The notes below the pieces were generated by a model. The model was not told the origin of the DNA, made no database searches, and saw only the letters and a program-made list of their open reading frames with translations. DNA of 64,000 nt from an archaeon (GTDB lineage: Archaea > Thermoproteota > Nitrososphaeria > Nitrososphaerales > JACAEJ01). Position numbers and translations under genes: made by a program. The stretch spans positions 1 through 64,000 of the forward strand of contig JACGUK010000001.1 in assembly GCA_024256265.1 (NCBI GenBank). Direction: 5' to 3'. Shown here one piece after another: positions 37,093-45,632 of the stretch (positions are counted from its first letter, which is position 1; each line of letters begins with the position of its first letter).

Positions 37093-38388
37093 TTAAAACG
37101 AGAACTCTCCCTTTATAACTCCTGCTTTATACCTTTCCTCTTTACTCATTATGAATACTTTCCTCAGCAAATCAACATCCTCCTTTGTCTGCTCTATTCT
37201 CCTTCTCTCCATCATCCTCTTCTGAGCCTCTATGGCAGATTCAACATTAACTTCAAACAATCTATAGCCCATGCTCTTTGCATATATTGTGAAGCTTGGA
37301 ACATCCTCTGGAACATAACCATGAATCTGAGAGGCTATGCCTATCTTCTTCCCAGTGTATATGTAAGTTCCAATTGAAGTCTTAACGTTATCAGCAATAA
37401 AGCTACCAACTTTGATTCTTCCTGAATCTAATCTCTCTCCTTTAATCATCATCTTTACAGTACCATATGTATCCTTTAAGTCAGAGTTAGTCGTCATAGC
37501 ACCAAGGTTCACCCATTCTCCAATGTATGAATGACCTATGAATCCTTCATGAGCTTTGTTAGAGTAATCAGCAAATATGCTCTTATCAACTTCTCCACCA
37601 ATTTTTACAAAATCTCCTATAGTCGTTTCTTCGATTATGGCTGATAATATGGTTGAATTTTTGCCTATATGAGTAGGTCCTTTTATCCTTGAGAAGGGTA
37701 GAATCTTAGCTTTTGAGCCTATATGAATAGGTCCATCTCTTGTATCAAAGAAAACAGGTCCTTCTATCTCAACCCCTTCCTCCATGATTAATCTTGAATT
37801 GGGACCTGATATGATGCTATTCTTTCCTATATCTGAAATGCCTTTGAGACCTGAAGATTGTCTTATAATTGCCTCAGAGTTTAGTTCTATCAACTGCCAA
37901 GGATATCTTATCAAAGAAGAATCATTTAATTTAAACTCCTCAGCATATCCTTTGAACTTATTAGAAAAGGTTCTTGCCATTGAACTAGGGGGTATCAAAG
38001 CTTCTCTTGCTAATTTAGAGCTAACTTTCGCTATGGCTAAATTATTATTAGAGAAGGCAACAAAATGGCTATCCCTTATTAATAATTTGTTCAATTCTGG
38101 CAAATCTAGCCTTAAAAGAGAATTTATGAAGATTACATCTCCCTCTACTTTTTGAGGATTTACATCAGCATTAGGGTGCCTTTTTGCAGTAATAGGCGAT
38201 AGATACTCTGATACTAATAAAGAATGATGATCAGGCTTTATTTCATATAAAATAGCATCGAGCAAAGTTTTTGTGCCTAGCATCAAATCAAAGGCAGGTC
38301 GAGTAAGAGTTATTGGATGAAAGTTTAAGGTCAGATCATCCTCAAAGATCAATAGATGCAATTCGATACCATCATCAAAGTGTAACAA
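37093..38388 (-). CDS. GlmU-like sugar nucleotidyltransferase with left-handed beta-helix
   Basis: 431 residues. The N-terminal part (about 1-170) resembles a nucleotidyltransferase fold but begins LLIFEDDLTLNFHPITLTRPAFDLMLG and lacks the standard GGxGTR loop. From about 185 on there are hexapeptide repeats (IGKNSIISGP, IHIGSKAKILP, IGKNSTILSAIIEETTIGDFVKIGG) typical of GlmU-type acyltransferases, ending with SFTIYAKSMG. This is the archaeal/Bacteroidetes GlmU-related family. The likely role is sugar-phosphate activation or acetylation. Confidence 0.82.
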   Translation of the reverse strand: MLHFDDGIELHLLIFEDDLTLNFHPITLTRPAFDLMLGTKTLLDAILYEIKPDHHSLLVSEYLSPITAKRHPNADVNPQKVEGDVIFINSLLRLDLPELNKLLIRDSHFVAFSNNNLAIAKVSSKLAREALIPPSSMARTFSNKFKGYAEEFKLNDSSLIRYPWQLIELNSEAIIRQSSGLKGISDIGKNSIISGPNSRLIMEEGVEIEGPVFFDTRDGPIHIGSKAKILPFSRIKGPTHIGKNSTILSAIIEETTIGDFVKIGGEVDKSIFADYSNKAHEGFIGHSYIGEWVNLGAMTTNSDLKDTYGTVKMMIKGERLDSGRIKVGSFIADNVKTSIGTYIYTGKKIGIASQIHGYVPEDVPSFTIYAKSMGYRLFEVNVESAIEAQKRMMERRRIEQTKEDVDLLRKVFIMSKEERYKAGVIKGEFSF

Positions 38389-38473
38389 AGTGACTATAAA
38401 ATCTTAATTTTTATTAGTAATATAATCAATTAGAATTCAAAGGCTTGTTCAGAATTTTTAGAGATGGATAGAA

Positions 38474-38767
38474 CTAGACTATAGCATTTTTAATTTCTGG
38501 TGCTCTTCTCATGATGATATCGAGTATTTCTTTGCCATACTCATCATTGCTCATATCAGGCTCTAAGGAAGTTTTAAGGCTTGCAAAGAGACCGAGGATG
38601 TAACCAAATAGAAAGGTAAGAATTTTATCACGCTTTGAGTTTTTTTCTATGAAACCTTTCTCTATCAAAATATCATTTATCTTCCCAATTTCAAAAAGGC
38701 TTTCTTTTTGTAACATTCCACTAATGAATTGCTCTATCAACTCTCCAGTACTGGGCTTAATTGGCAT
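38474..38767 (-). CDS. Hypothetical small protein
   Basis: 97 residues, mostly helical, with one mildly hydrophobic segment (ILTFLFGYILGLFASL, about 50-65) flanked by charged regions. No motif recognised. It lies 58 nt downstream of the DUF447 gene of the H4MPT cluster on the same strand, so it may belong to that transcript. Start ATG 38767. Confidence 0.5.
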   Translation of the reverse strand: MPIKPSTGELIEQFISGMLQKESLFEIGKINDILIEKGFIEKNSKRDKILTFLFGYILGLFASLKTSLEPDMSNDEYGKEILDIIMRRAPEIKNAIV

Positions 38768-38825
38768 AAAAACTGATAATCATCCTTGCTTAAAAAGGAT
38801 TAAGATGGTGCATTTAAGGATAATC

Positions 38826-39485
38826 TCACAATTCACTTTTAGCCTTCCAAGCTTCTATCCTTTTAAGAATTCCTTTCATTATGTCTGAATAGGCTGAACT
38901 TGGCGCTACTTTATCTACTAATGCATCATAATACTTGACGAGCTTTATCAATTCCTCAGCTCTTTCTTTTTCATCTTTAGAAAGAAATACATTAATCCTT
39001 GTAGCATGTATTATGCTCTCTATCAAAGCAAAATTTGCTCTACAATAAGCCTTTGGAACGATATTTATAGGGGCTATATTTACAACTTCACATAAAACTT
39101 TAGCTCTATCTCCTTTTTTATTTTCTATTTTTATTGCTTTCACTTCTATGCATGCATCTGCATTTTTTAACTTTGGTGCATTGACTAGATCGGCTTTTTC
39201 GAACCAATCGACTGGAACTCTTTTATCAGGATTAGCATCCTTAAAGGCAGTCTTATAGTAAACGATAGGGTCAGAGGTGATGTTTATTACAGCACATTTT
39301 TGCAAAAGGATGTTACTATAGGTTTGGGATGCAGTGTAAGGTTTTATGATAAATCTATCCATGTCATCGATCATAACTCCCATAGGAGCTGCATTTGGCA
39401 TATGATTGGTTCCATAAGTCGAGACTATTACCTCAAATATACAATTTTTAGTAAAGCCTAGATCAGATAGACTATTTTTAGGCAA
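38826..39485 (-). CDS. DUF447 family protein of the H4MPT gene set
   Basis: 219 residues. N-terminus CIFEVIVSTYGTNHMPNAAPMGVM and the PVDWFEKADLVNAPKLKNADACIEV segment mark COG2457/DUF447, a flavin-reductase-like split barrel. Homologues occur in methanogens and in methylotrophic bacteria near H4MPT genes. Their function is not settled. Here it lies 30 nt downstream of mer, in the same direction. Confidence 0.85.
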   Translation of the reverse strand: MPKNSLSDLGFTKNCIFEVIVSTYGTNHMPNAAPMGVMIDDMDRFIIKPYTASQTYSNILLQKCAVINITSDPIVYYKTAFKDANPDKRVPVDWFEKADLVNAPKLKNADACIEVKAIKIENKKGDRAKVLCEVVNIAPINIVPKAYCRANFALIESIIHATRINVFLSKDEKERAEELIKLVKYYDALVDKVAPSSAYSDIMKGILKRIEAWKAKSEL

Positions 39486-39515
39486 CTTTTCTCGATTTTA
39501 ATAATCAAAGAGGCA

Positions 39516-40517
39516 TTATTTACTTTGCTCAAAGTAAGGTAAGATTTTTCTCTTCATTAACCCTATAGTTTCTATTATGTTAGATTCTATTGGAAGAACA
39601 GCTATGAAGGAATTAGCCCCTAGCTCAAATAGCCTATCCATTATCTCAACACATTCATCAGAAGTGCCATAAATTGAGAAGGCTTCTAGCATCTCATCAG
39701 TGACAAAAGAGTAAGCTAAATCACGATTTCCTTTCATTATAGCCTCTTTAATCTTTGCTGCATCTTCTGTCCTTATCTCATGCTTTTGTAAAAGTGAGTC
39801 AAGACTACCAGCTACTATGCGGGCTACAATTGGTTTAGCCAATTTTATAGCTTCATCCTTATTCTCAGAAATGGAAAAAGGCGCAGTTATAGCTATCTCT
39901 AGATCTTTGATCTCTCTTTCAGAATTACTAATCCCTTCCTTAATTTGCCTTAATATTGTTTCAAAGTCTTTTGGATTGGCAGTGTTGACAAGTGTCCCAT
40001 CTCCTATCTCGCCAGCCAATTTTGCCATATTAGGTCCTTGGGCGCCTATGAAAATAGGGATGTTTGCCTTTACTTTAAAGCTGAAGCCTGCTCCATAGAT
40101 TCTGAATACATCTCCTCTAAACTTTAAGCTATCCTCATTCGTTATTCTTCTGATAATCTCAACAGCTTCTTTAATGGCTTTTAAAGGCTTTTCCCGATCA
40201 ACATCAAGCATACTAAGAGCAGTCTTATCGCCTGCACCTATGCCACAAACTATTCTTCTTGGTGCTATCTCACTTAATGAGAGCAAGGCTTGTGCTGTGA
40301 CTACTGGGTGAATAAGATAAGGGTTCGTGACACCAGGTCCTATCTTTATCTTTTTTGTATTTATGGCTATTGAAGTGAGGCATACATACACATTTCTATG
40401 CCTAATATGATCTGATACCAAAAAATATTCTAATTTAGATTTTTCTGCAAGTATGGCATATCTATTGACCTCTGAGTAATTGTAGGCAGGTATGAGCTCT
40501 ATTCCAAACTTAAACAT
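39516..40517 (-). CDS. mer: F420-dependent 5,10-methylene-H4MPT reductase
   Basis: 333 residues of the luciferase-like TIM barrel. Mer-specific stretches are FGIELIPAYNY, SDHIRHRNVY, IKIGPGVTNPYLIHPVVTAQAL, CGIGAGDKTAL and IGAQGPNMAKLAGEIGDG, the last with the non-prolyl cis-peptide region. It reduces methylene-H4MPT to methyl-H4MPT with reduced F420. It is 25 nt downstream of the DHPS-like gene and precedes DUF447. The overall fit to methanogen Mer is good; other F420-dependent luciferase-like enzymes are less likely given context. Confidence 0.9.
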   Translation of the reverse strand: MFKFGIELIPAYNYSEVNRYAILAEKSKLEYFLVSDHIRHRNVYVCLTSIAINTKKIKIGPGVTNPYLIHPVVTAQALLSLSEIAPRRIVCGIGAGDKTALSMLDVDREKPLKAIKEAVEIIRRITNEDSLKFRGDVFRIYGAGFSFKVKANIPIFIGAQGPNMAKLAGEIGDGTLVNTANPKDFETILRQIKEGISNSEREIKDLEIAITAPFSISENKDEAIKLAKPIVARIVAGSLDSLLQKHEIRTEDAAKIKEAIMKGNRDLAYSFVTDEMLEAFSIYGTSDECVEIMDRLFELGANSFIAVLPIESNIIETIGLMKRKILPYFEQSK

Positions 40518-40542
40518 ATTCTCTTTACCTTTTAATGAATTA

Positions 40543-42117
40543 TTATGTAAAGGTTTGACTGAAAAGTGGTATATCTTGAAGGTAGCTCTTCCCAGTATTA
40601 AGTGCTATTTGAGCCTTCTGTAGCTCGCTGCCTAGGTAAGCTGCATGGTCATAAAGGGAGACTAGCCCTAAATCTATTATCGTTCTGTAAATTTCTTCAG
40701 CCTCCTTTCCTTTTATGATCAAGGTACATTTATCAAATTTGTAGCTTGGATAGTATAATGCTATAATCTCATTTTCATCTCTATCCAATAGTATCTTAAA
40801 GCATCCTTTTTGATCAAATTTTTTCAATCCAGCTTTCTTCGATTCTATGATTTTCACACCTTCTTCAATTCTTCTGTCATAAGGTTCTTCCTTTGACTTC
40901 TTATCCTTCATAATTATCATATCAAGGCCCATATCTTTTGGTACTGACGATCTTTTTTTGGCTAAGAACATCATGCGTGAAGCTAAGGATAATTCTCTAA
41001 CACTACCTCTCGCCTTATCGCTCACTTCTGTAGTTAAAAGTATTCCAGCTCCAAGCTCAGATGCAATACCAGCAAGCAAAGCATTTGCACCTACTGTATC
41101 AGCATCTGTTAGCTCTGTAATGTTGCCGATGCCCATTAGAAGGGGCATATTTGGTTCCTTCTTTCTGAACTCATAAAAAGCTACTATCGAGTCTAAAAAG
41201 CCTGGGGAGATTATAGGATCGAGGATCAAGTCTGCAATAATATTCTTCATTCCCAAATTCTTAGCCTTTCTTATATTCTCCTCGATAAGATTAACTCTTT
41301 CTAAAGGCTCCTTAGGGAAAAGTTGTCTAATATGATCAGTGGGGATTATTACCACAGCTACATCTGAAGCAAAGGATGCCATCTCCTCTACATTACTACC
41401 ATCTACACTCAAGATCAAATCAGCACCTGCTGACACAGCAGCTTCAGCCTCTTCAGGGTCTAGAGTATCTACACTGATCAAAGAATCTACAGCAGATCGA
41501 ATAGCTTTAACTGCTCTCTTAGCATCATTAGGTCTAGACTCCCCAGCCATCATGCCTACATCTATTATGTCAGCTCCTGATGAAGAGTAATACTTTGCCT
41601 TTTTCATTATTTCCTCATCAGTCAATATAGGAGCATCTACTATCTCAGCCATTATCCTTGAAGGAAAGTCTCTTCCTATTGCCAGATTCTTAATGAGCAT
41701 GTTCCAAGGATTCTTTAAGAGCTCTTCTTTGCGCCTATCTACAGCCTTTATCTCTTCAATAGCTCTTCGCCTTAGCTCCTCTTTTAGAAGATCGTCAGCA
41801 GGTAAAGTCTTCGATAGCTTAACTTTTTCTATCATATCAAGCACTAATGGTATATCAGCAGCGTACCTAGGACCTTTGAAAGTTGGAATGCCAATCTCAT
41901 CTATTATAGATGCATCCCCAGAGATGAGCCCAGGGATTATGATCATATCAAAGCCCTTAACCTCTCTTGCCTTTAACTCACGAAGTATGTATCTAGGTGT
42001 TAATAGAGAAGCTACAGACATAGGCAGGTCTTCTATTTTAAACTCTACATTGCTTTCACTAGCATATTTCTTTACTAGATTTTTTGCTAGCTGCCCTGTT
42101 ACGAGAAGGACTTTCAT
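40543..42117 (-). CDS. Dihydropteroate-synthase-like protein of the H4MPT cluster
   Basis: 524 residues. The N-terminal 150 residues form the DUF6513-like domain. The central part is a DHPS-like TIM barrel with YYSSSGADIIDVGMMAGESRPN and LISVDTLDPEEAEAAVSAGADLILSVDG. The C-terminal 130 residues are extra. Methanogen and methylotroph homologues are taken to act in the pterin/4-aminobenzoate step of methanopterin synthesis, but this is not firmly shown. Canonical DHPS is about 280 residues, so this is the long archaeal type. Confidence 0.87.
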   Translation of the reverse strand: MKVLLVTGQLAKNLVKKYASESNVEFKIEDLPMSVASLLTPRYILRELKAREVKGFDMIIIPGLISGDASIIDEIGIPTFKGPRYAADIPLVLDMIEKVKLSKTLPADDLLKEELRRRAIEEIKAVDRRKEELLKNPWNMLIKNLAIGRDFPSRIMAEIVDAPILTDEEIMKKAKYYSSSGADIIDVGMMAGESRPNDAKRAVKAIRSAVDSLISVDTLDPEEAEAAVSAGADLILSVDGSNVEEMASFASDVAVVIIPTDHIRQLFPKEPLERVNLIEENIRKAKNLGMKNIIADLILDPIISPGFLDSIVAFYEFRKKEPNMPLLMGIGNITELTDADTVGANALLAGIASELGAGILLTTEVSDKARGSVRELSLASRMMFLAKKRSSVPKDMGLDMIIMKDKKSKEEPYDRRIEEGVKIIESKKAGLKKFDQKGCFKILLDRDENEIIALYYPSYKFDKCTLIIKGKEAEEIYRTIIDLGLVSLYDHAAYLGSELQKAQIALNTGKSYLQDIPLFSQTFT

Positions 42118-42222
42118 TAAATCCCCTCTATAATATACCCTAAATAATGAGTTCTATCCTTAAAAATATGCTAATCTTACTTACTAGTTCTAATTATGAA
42201 TTTATGCTTGATTGAGATTTTG

Positions 42223-43062
42223 TTATTCTCCAGGTTTTCTTGGTTTCTCGATCAGTCTTCTCTTTTGCAGTATTGTCCCATCATCATAATGAGGCATGCG
42301 AAGGATAGAATCACTATTCTTCTCGATCTCTCTCGCTTCATCAGCAAGAATTGAAGCAGTGCGCATCATCTCATGGGCAGCAGCAACTAAAGCTGTGTAA
42401 CGCTCCCATTCTTTTACTACAAAGCATCCTTCAACGCTCAAGTCAGCAACTCTTCTTGCTATCTCATAAGCAGCCATGGCTTTTACTCTTGCATATGAGT
42501 TTTGAAAACCTGCAGCGTTGACTGCCTTCTCTTTATCGATAACTATTCTTGGCAGAGCAGGCATCTCACCTTTCTTAAAGGCATCTATAACTTTGTCCAT
42601 TTCAGTGCATATTATGTTAAAGGCTCCTGTTACAGATAGGACTTTTATGAGATCAGCGTTAAATAGAGCCATCTCTATAGGATCTAGGAACTCTCTTCTA
42701 GCCCCTATCATAGAATCTGCTTCAACTATTATATACCCTTGACCTAAATCTTCTATCTGCTTTGTTGCCTTTTTAGCAGGGCTATCTGAAATAACGATTA
42801 AGGGAATTCCTGCCTCTTTTAGAACTTCTCGAATTTTACTTGGTCCAGGGAGAGCTGCATTTGGGCTTGCTGTTACCACGAAGTCTGGCTTATAATCAAC
42901 CATTTTCTTAGTAACTTCTACTGCTTGATCAACTCCCATCTTTGCACCAGCTGTTATAACTCTAACATCTATGTCTTCTCTTTCAGCCCTCTCATCAAGT
43001 AATAGTTCGAGCAAAGGAGCAGAGCCTATGTTTCCTATCTTTACAAAACCAATCTTTACCAT
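42223..43062 (-). CDS. mtd: F420-dependent methylene-H4MPT dehydrogenase
   Basis: 279 residues, nearly the same as methanogen Mtd. N-terminus VKIGFVKIGNIGSAPLLELLLDERAERED and the MGVDQAVEV and SPNAALPGPSKIRE motifs are diagnostic. It interconverts methenyl- and methylene-H4MPT with F420. With Mer this gives two consecutive steps of the methyl branch. It is divergent from mptA, so a 156-bp region may regulate both directions. Confidence 0.95.
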   Translation of the reverse strand: MVKIGFVKIGNIGSAPLLELLLDERAEREDIDVRVITAGAKMGVDQAVEVTKKMVDYKPDFVVTASPNAALPGPSKIREVLKEAGIPLIVISDSPAKKATKQIEDLGQGYIIVEADSMIGARREFLDPIEMALFNADLIKVLSVTGAFNIICTEMDKVIDAFKKGEMPALPRIVIDKEKAVNAAGFQNSYARVKAMAAYEIARRVADLSVEGCFVVKEWERYTALVAAAHEMMRTASILADEAREIEKNSDSILRMPHYDDGTILQKRRLIEKPRKPGE

Positions 43063-43184
43063 TATTTTTCACTCCATTACCTACCCTATAAAAGAGAATA
43101 TAATGATATCGGTAAGGCTTATTTAATTAAAATCATAAAGATGATTTGTTCGATTTTTATACCTATATGTTTAATTCTCAGCAA

Positions 43185-43192
43185 TATAAATA
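43185..43192 (+). promoter_or_regulatory. TATA box of mptA
   Basis: The stretch 43184-43198 reads aatataaatatataa, a strong AT-rich TATA element. With the TATAAATA core at 43185-43192, transcription would start at about 43212-43218, close to the GTG at 43219. This leaves either a leaderless start at 43219 or a short leader before GTG 43228. A 7-bp inverted repeat (aaatcat/atgattt, 43130-43147) lies upstream in the divergent mtd-mptA region. Confidence 0.5.
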
Positions 43193-43218
43193 TATAAGTT
43201 GGGATAAGCTTAAAGGAA

Positions 43219-44169
43219 GTGTCTCCCGTGGAGTTAGAATTACCCGATATACATGAAAAATATCCTGAAGTCAACTTGTCTCTTAATAAGGTCGGGGTTG
43301 TTGGGGTAAAGATGCCCATAGGCTATGTTTCTCTCAATAATAAGCCTGTAATAATAGTCCCAGTCTTTGATGCCTTCATAGACTTGCCCTCTAATCAGAA
43401 GGGCATTCACACATCCAGAAATTATGAGGTCATCAACGATGTATTGAGTCAATATGTTGGAAAGACATACAAGCTAGAAGATGTCTGTATTGCTATATCG
43501 AAAGAGTTGCTCGAAAAGCATGAGTATGCAACTCGTTCTGAAGTGAGAGCACGTGGGGAGGCTATCTTCAAGCAGAAAACGCCAAAGACGAAGAGCTTGA
43601 GCTATGAATCTTTTAAGATCGTTGCAAAAGCTATAGCAGAAAGAAGGCATGATGGCTCTATCAATGCTAGGAGAATGATAGGCATAAGCTTGATAGGCAT
43701 AACTGCTTGCCCCTGTGCAAGAGAGGTCGTGAAAAAGATGGCAGAGGGAGAGATGGAAAAGTTCGATCTCAAAAAGGATGAAATAAGGAAGATTTTGGAT
43801 AAAATCCCTATAGCTACTCACATGCAACGTGCCTATGGCTCAATACTCATTGAGATACCTGAAGGCATAGAAGTAGAGGCTACACGTTTAGTCAAGATAA
43901 TCGCAGACTCGATGAGTTCATCAACTTTTGAGCTTCTAAAAAGACCTGATGAGGCTGAATTAGTTATACATGCAACATCTAACCCAAGGTTCGTTGAAGA
44001 TTGTGTTCGCTACATGATGTGCTACTTTGTAAAAGAGTTTCCTAACTTTCCTGATAATACTCATTTAATCTTCAAGGCAAGGAGCATGGAGAGCATACAC
44101 CAGCATGATTTAATCGCTGAAAGGGTTACAACCTTAGGCGAAATAAGAAAAGAATTAAGTTTAGTGTAA
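43219..44169 (+). CDS. mptA: GTP cyclohydrolase MptA
   Basis: 316 residues of the FolE2/MptA family. It opens GTP to dihydroneopterin 2',3'-cyclic phosphate, the first step to H4MPT. Seen are FIDLPSNQKGIHTSRNYEVI (metal and substrate region) and ISLIGITACPCAREV with the conserved cysteines. GTG 43219 is the longest start; AAAGGA (43213-43218) is better spaced for GTG 43228. mptD follows 16 nt later. Confidence 0.95.
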   Translation: MSPVELELPDIHEKYPEVNLSLNKVGVVGVKMPIGYVSLNNKPVIIVPVFDAFIDLPSNQKGIHTSRNYEVINDVLSQYVGKTYKLEDVCIAISKELLEKHEYATRSEVRARGEAIFKQKTPKTKSLSYESFKIVAKAIAERRHDGSINARRMIGISLIGITACPCAREVVKKMAEGEMEKFDLKKDEIRKILDKIPIATHMQRAYGSILIEIPEGIEVEATRLVKIIADSMSSSTFELLKRPDEAELVIHATSNPRFVEDCVRYMMCYFVKEFPNFPDNTHLIFKARSMESIHQHDLIAERVTTLGEIRKELSLV

Positions 44170-44185
44170 AGGAATGTAATAAATT

Positions 44186-44584
44186 ATGGAAGGCATAGAA
44201 GAATCTGTTAGAAGATATTTTGATAAAAGTGTTACAAATAGGGAGAGAGCCATCTTCGAAGGGGCAATAGCTTTAGGTGCAATATATCATCAATTTACAG
44301 GCATACCTATATGCAAAGATGAAGATATCATAAGAGCTTTAGAAGAAACCATAAGCAAGACTATGAAATTACAACCCTATAGAGAGAGTGTGGAAGTAAG
44401 GATAGATGCTGATATGATAAAAGGAGAGAAGAGCCATGCTTATGATTATGAAACTCTAAAAGGAAAGCATTTGGATGTGAGGGTAAAGACAAGGTATGGC
44501 AATGCTAAGGCAACTTTAAGGATGAGATATATTCCTGAGATAGATTTCACGCTCATGTATATCGAGAAGTTAGAAGAAATTTAA
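44186..44584 (+). CDS. mptD: Dihydroneopterin aldolase MptD
   Basis: 132 residues matching the archaeal aldolase family (DUF372): AIFEGAIALGAIYHQFTGIPI, YRESVEVRIDADMI and IPEIDFTLMYIEKLEEI. It cleaves dihydroneopterin to 6-hydroxymethyl-dihydropterin in H4MPT synthesis. AAGGA precedes ATG 44186. The stop is 44 nt before the transposon's target duplication, so the insertion may have cut this operon from genes beyond it. Confidence 0.93.
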   Translation: MEGIEESVRRYFDKSVTNRERAIFEGAIALGAIYHQFTGIPICKDEDIIRALEETISKTMKLQPYRESVEVRIDADMIKGEKSHAYDYETLKGKHLDVRVKTRYGNAKATLRMRYIPEIDFTLMYIEKLEEI

Positions 44585-44628
44585 ATTAAAATTGCTAAAT
44601 CCTTATTCAATCTAAATCGTAATAGAAT

Positions 44629-44636
44629 TCATTTAG
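44629..44636. repeat. Left 8-bp target-site duplication of the transposon
   Basis: TCATTTAG directly abuts the left terminus GGTTCTTGTG. The identical octamer abuts the right terminus at 47797-47804. Eight bases is the duplication length characteristic of IS6-type transposition. Confidence 0.88.
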
Positions 44637-44708
44637 GGTTCTTGTGCATTAAAGGGACATTCCAAAAATCGCCAACAGAATCTTCTCTGTGTTGCGTTAT
44701 AGGGGCAT
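44637..44708 (+). repeat. Left end of transposon with two end motifs
   Basis: The terminus GGTTCTTGTGCATTA starts at 44637. Motif copy 1 is TGCATTAAAGGGACAT (44645-44660) and copy 2 TGCGTTATAGGGGCAT (44693-44708), 48 nt apart. They are presumably transposase-binding sites. Confidence 0.85.
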
Positions 44709-44765
44709 TGACTATTTTAGGTGATAAGTTTATATGCACGTAAGTGTTAAGGAGGTGATATGAAA

Positions 44766-44939
44766 GTGGTAAAAGAGGGGTATCAGCCATTAGCTCTCCC
44801 AAAGAAGATCGTGGAAAGAATTAAACTAATAGTGGAGAGTGAAGATTCTCTTTACACTAACATGACAGACTTTGTGAAAGAAGCCATTAGGGAGAAGATA
44901 GATAGGATAGAACAAAGTAAGAACAAACAAAGAACTTAA
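44766..44939 (+). CDS. Small ribbon-helix-helix-like protein in the transposon
   Basis: 57 residues from GTG 44766 (59 from ATG 44760). The core YQPLALPKKIVERIKLIV gives a strand and helix, and NMTDFVKEAIREKID a second helix, as in RHH/CopG regulators. An excellent Shine-Dalgarno sequence GGAGGTGAT (44751-44759) is ideally spaced for GTG 44766 and too close to ATG 44760. A TATGCAC heptamer lies at 44733-44739 in its leader or promoter. Probably a regulator of the element. Confidence 0.7.
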   Translation: MVKEGYQPLALPKKIVERIKLIVESEDSLYTNMTDFVKEAIREKIDRIEQSKNKQRT

Positions 44940-44992
44940 ATATATGCATATTACTATTAGCAACATGCAGTTTGATGCAGGAGGCTAATATA

Positions 44993-45271
44993 TTGGTAAG
45001 AACAGCAGGCATCTATATGGATGACGAAACTGAACTGAGATTGATCAGACTAAGGAGTAGCTTACAAAATTTGGGCACTCCGCTTTCGGATAGTGGGATT
45101 GTTTCCTATGCATTGAACATTTACGAGTGGTATCTCGTTGTTAGTGCGCAAAGACAACCTACTTGCTCGAATTGTGGTCAAACAATCACGGTAGGAGACG
45201 TAACTTGTCCAAACTGTAACAGCGTTATTCGGTGGATAGCGTTAGCCTTAGAGCCACCCAGACAACTTTGA
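44993..45271 (+). CDS. RHH-like protein with C-terminal zinc ribbon in the transposon
   Basis: 92 residues from TTG 44993, chosen because AGGAGG (44979-44984) lies 8 nt before it; a longer frame begins at 44972. The N-terminal 50 residues (MDDETELRLIRLRSSLQNLG, then SDSGIVSYALNIYEWYLV) resemble a degenerate ribbon-helix-helix. The C-terminus has two CxxC knuckles (CSNCGQ and CPNCNS), a zinc ribbon. It could be a regulator or targeting factor. No homologue is recognised. Confidence 0.65.
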   Translation: MVRTAGIYMDDETELRLIRLRSSLQNLGTPLSDSGIVSYALNIYEWYLVVSAQRQPTCSNCGQTITVGDVTCPNCNSVIRWIALALEPPRQL

Positions 45272-45284
45272 AGGGACGCAAAAT

Positions 45285-45369
45285 GGAGTTGAGTGTGGGG
45301 GTGAGTCGGTGTCATGCTAGGCGAGACCGTGTCAGAGCGATGTCCATACCGACTCTAGCATTCAACTCC
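45285..45369. ncRNA. GC-rich long hairpin in the transposon, candidate structured RNA
   Basis: Outer arms GGAGTTGAGTG (45285-45295) and CATTCAACTCC (45359-45369) pair over 11 bp with one G-U. After a small internal loop, GAGTCGGTGT (45303-45312) and ATACCGACTC (45346-45355) pair over 10 bp with one G-U. A 33-nt GC-rich apical region (45313-45345) remains. The segment is clearly richer in GC than the surroundings. It sits between the stops of two convergent genes. It could be a structured RNA, a bidirectional terminator or a DNA hairpin used by the element. Confidence 0.4.
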
Positions 45370-45372
45370 TTG

Positions 45373-45555
45373 CTAAGCCCCTTTCTCTATCCAGAGCTTA
45401 ATGGCTTCTTCTACCGCTCTTTGAATATCTCCTTTATGCAATCCGTATCTTTTAAACACTTCCTCTCTAAAGCGTTTCTCCAAATCCTTTGAGATGGTTA
45501 GGTTGATCCTTACAGTTTTACGATCTTTCTTAGACATACCATCTTGTCTATGCAC
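45373..45555 (-). CDS. Ribbon-helix-helix regulator in the transposon
   Basis: 60 residues from GTG 45555, or 54 from ATG 45537. The sequence KTVRINLTISKDLEKRFREEVFKRYG followed by KGDIQRAVEEAIKLWIEKG is a typical CopG/RHH layout: strand, helix, turn, helix. The TATA-like tatatag lies about 20 bp upstream in the divergent region shared with the SWIM-domain ORF, so it probably controls its own and the transposase transcription. Confidence 0.75.
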   Translation of the reverse strand: MHRQDGMSKKDRKTVRINLTISKDLEKRFREEVFKRYGLHKGDIQRAVEEAIKLWIEKGA

Positions 45556-45629
45556 CTATAACTATATATGCTTTTACCCGTATGCACAAAGTTTATTAAC
45601 CATCAGGTGTATAGGGTTATACGTGCATA
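45549..45629. promoter_or_regulatory. Divergent promoter region with TATGCAC repeats
   Basis: TATGCAC occurs at 45549-45555 and 45581-45587, and its complement GTGCATA at 45623-45629. A further copy is at 44733-44739 before the first RHH gene. All lie next to TATA-like elements. The spacing suggests an operator for one of the element's RHH proteins; this is inference. Confidence 0.4.
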
Positions 45630-45632
45630 AGC

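Noticed and set aside
43130..43147. 7-bp inverted repeat between mtd and mptA
   Set aside because: Too short and AT-rich to count as an operator by itself in DNA of this composition.
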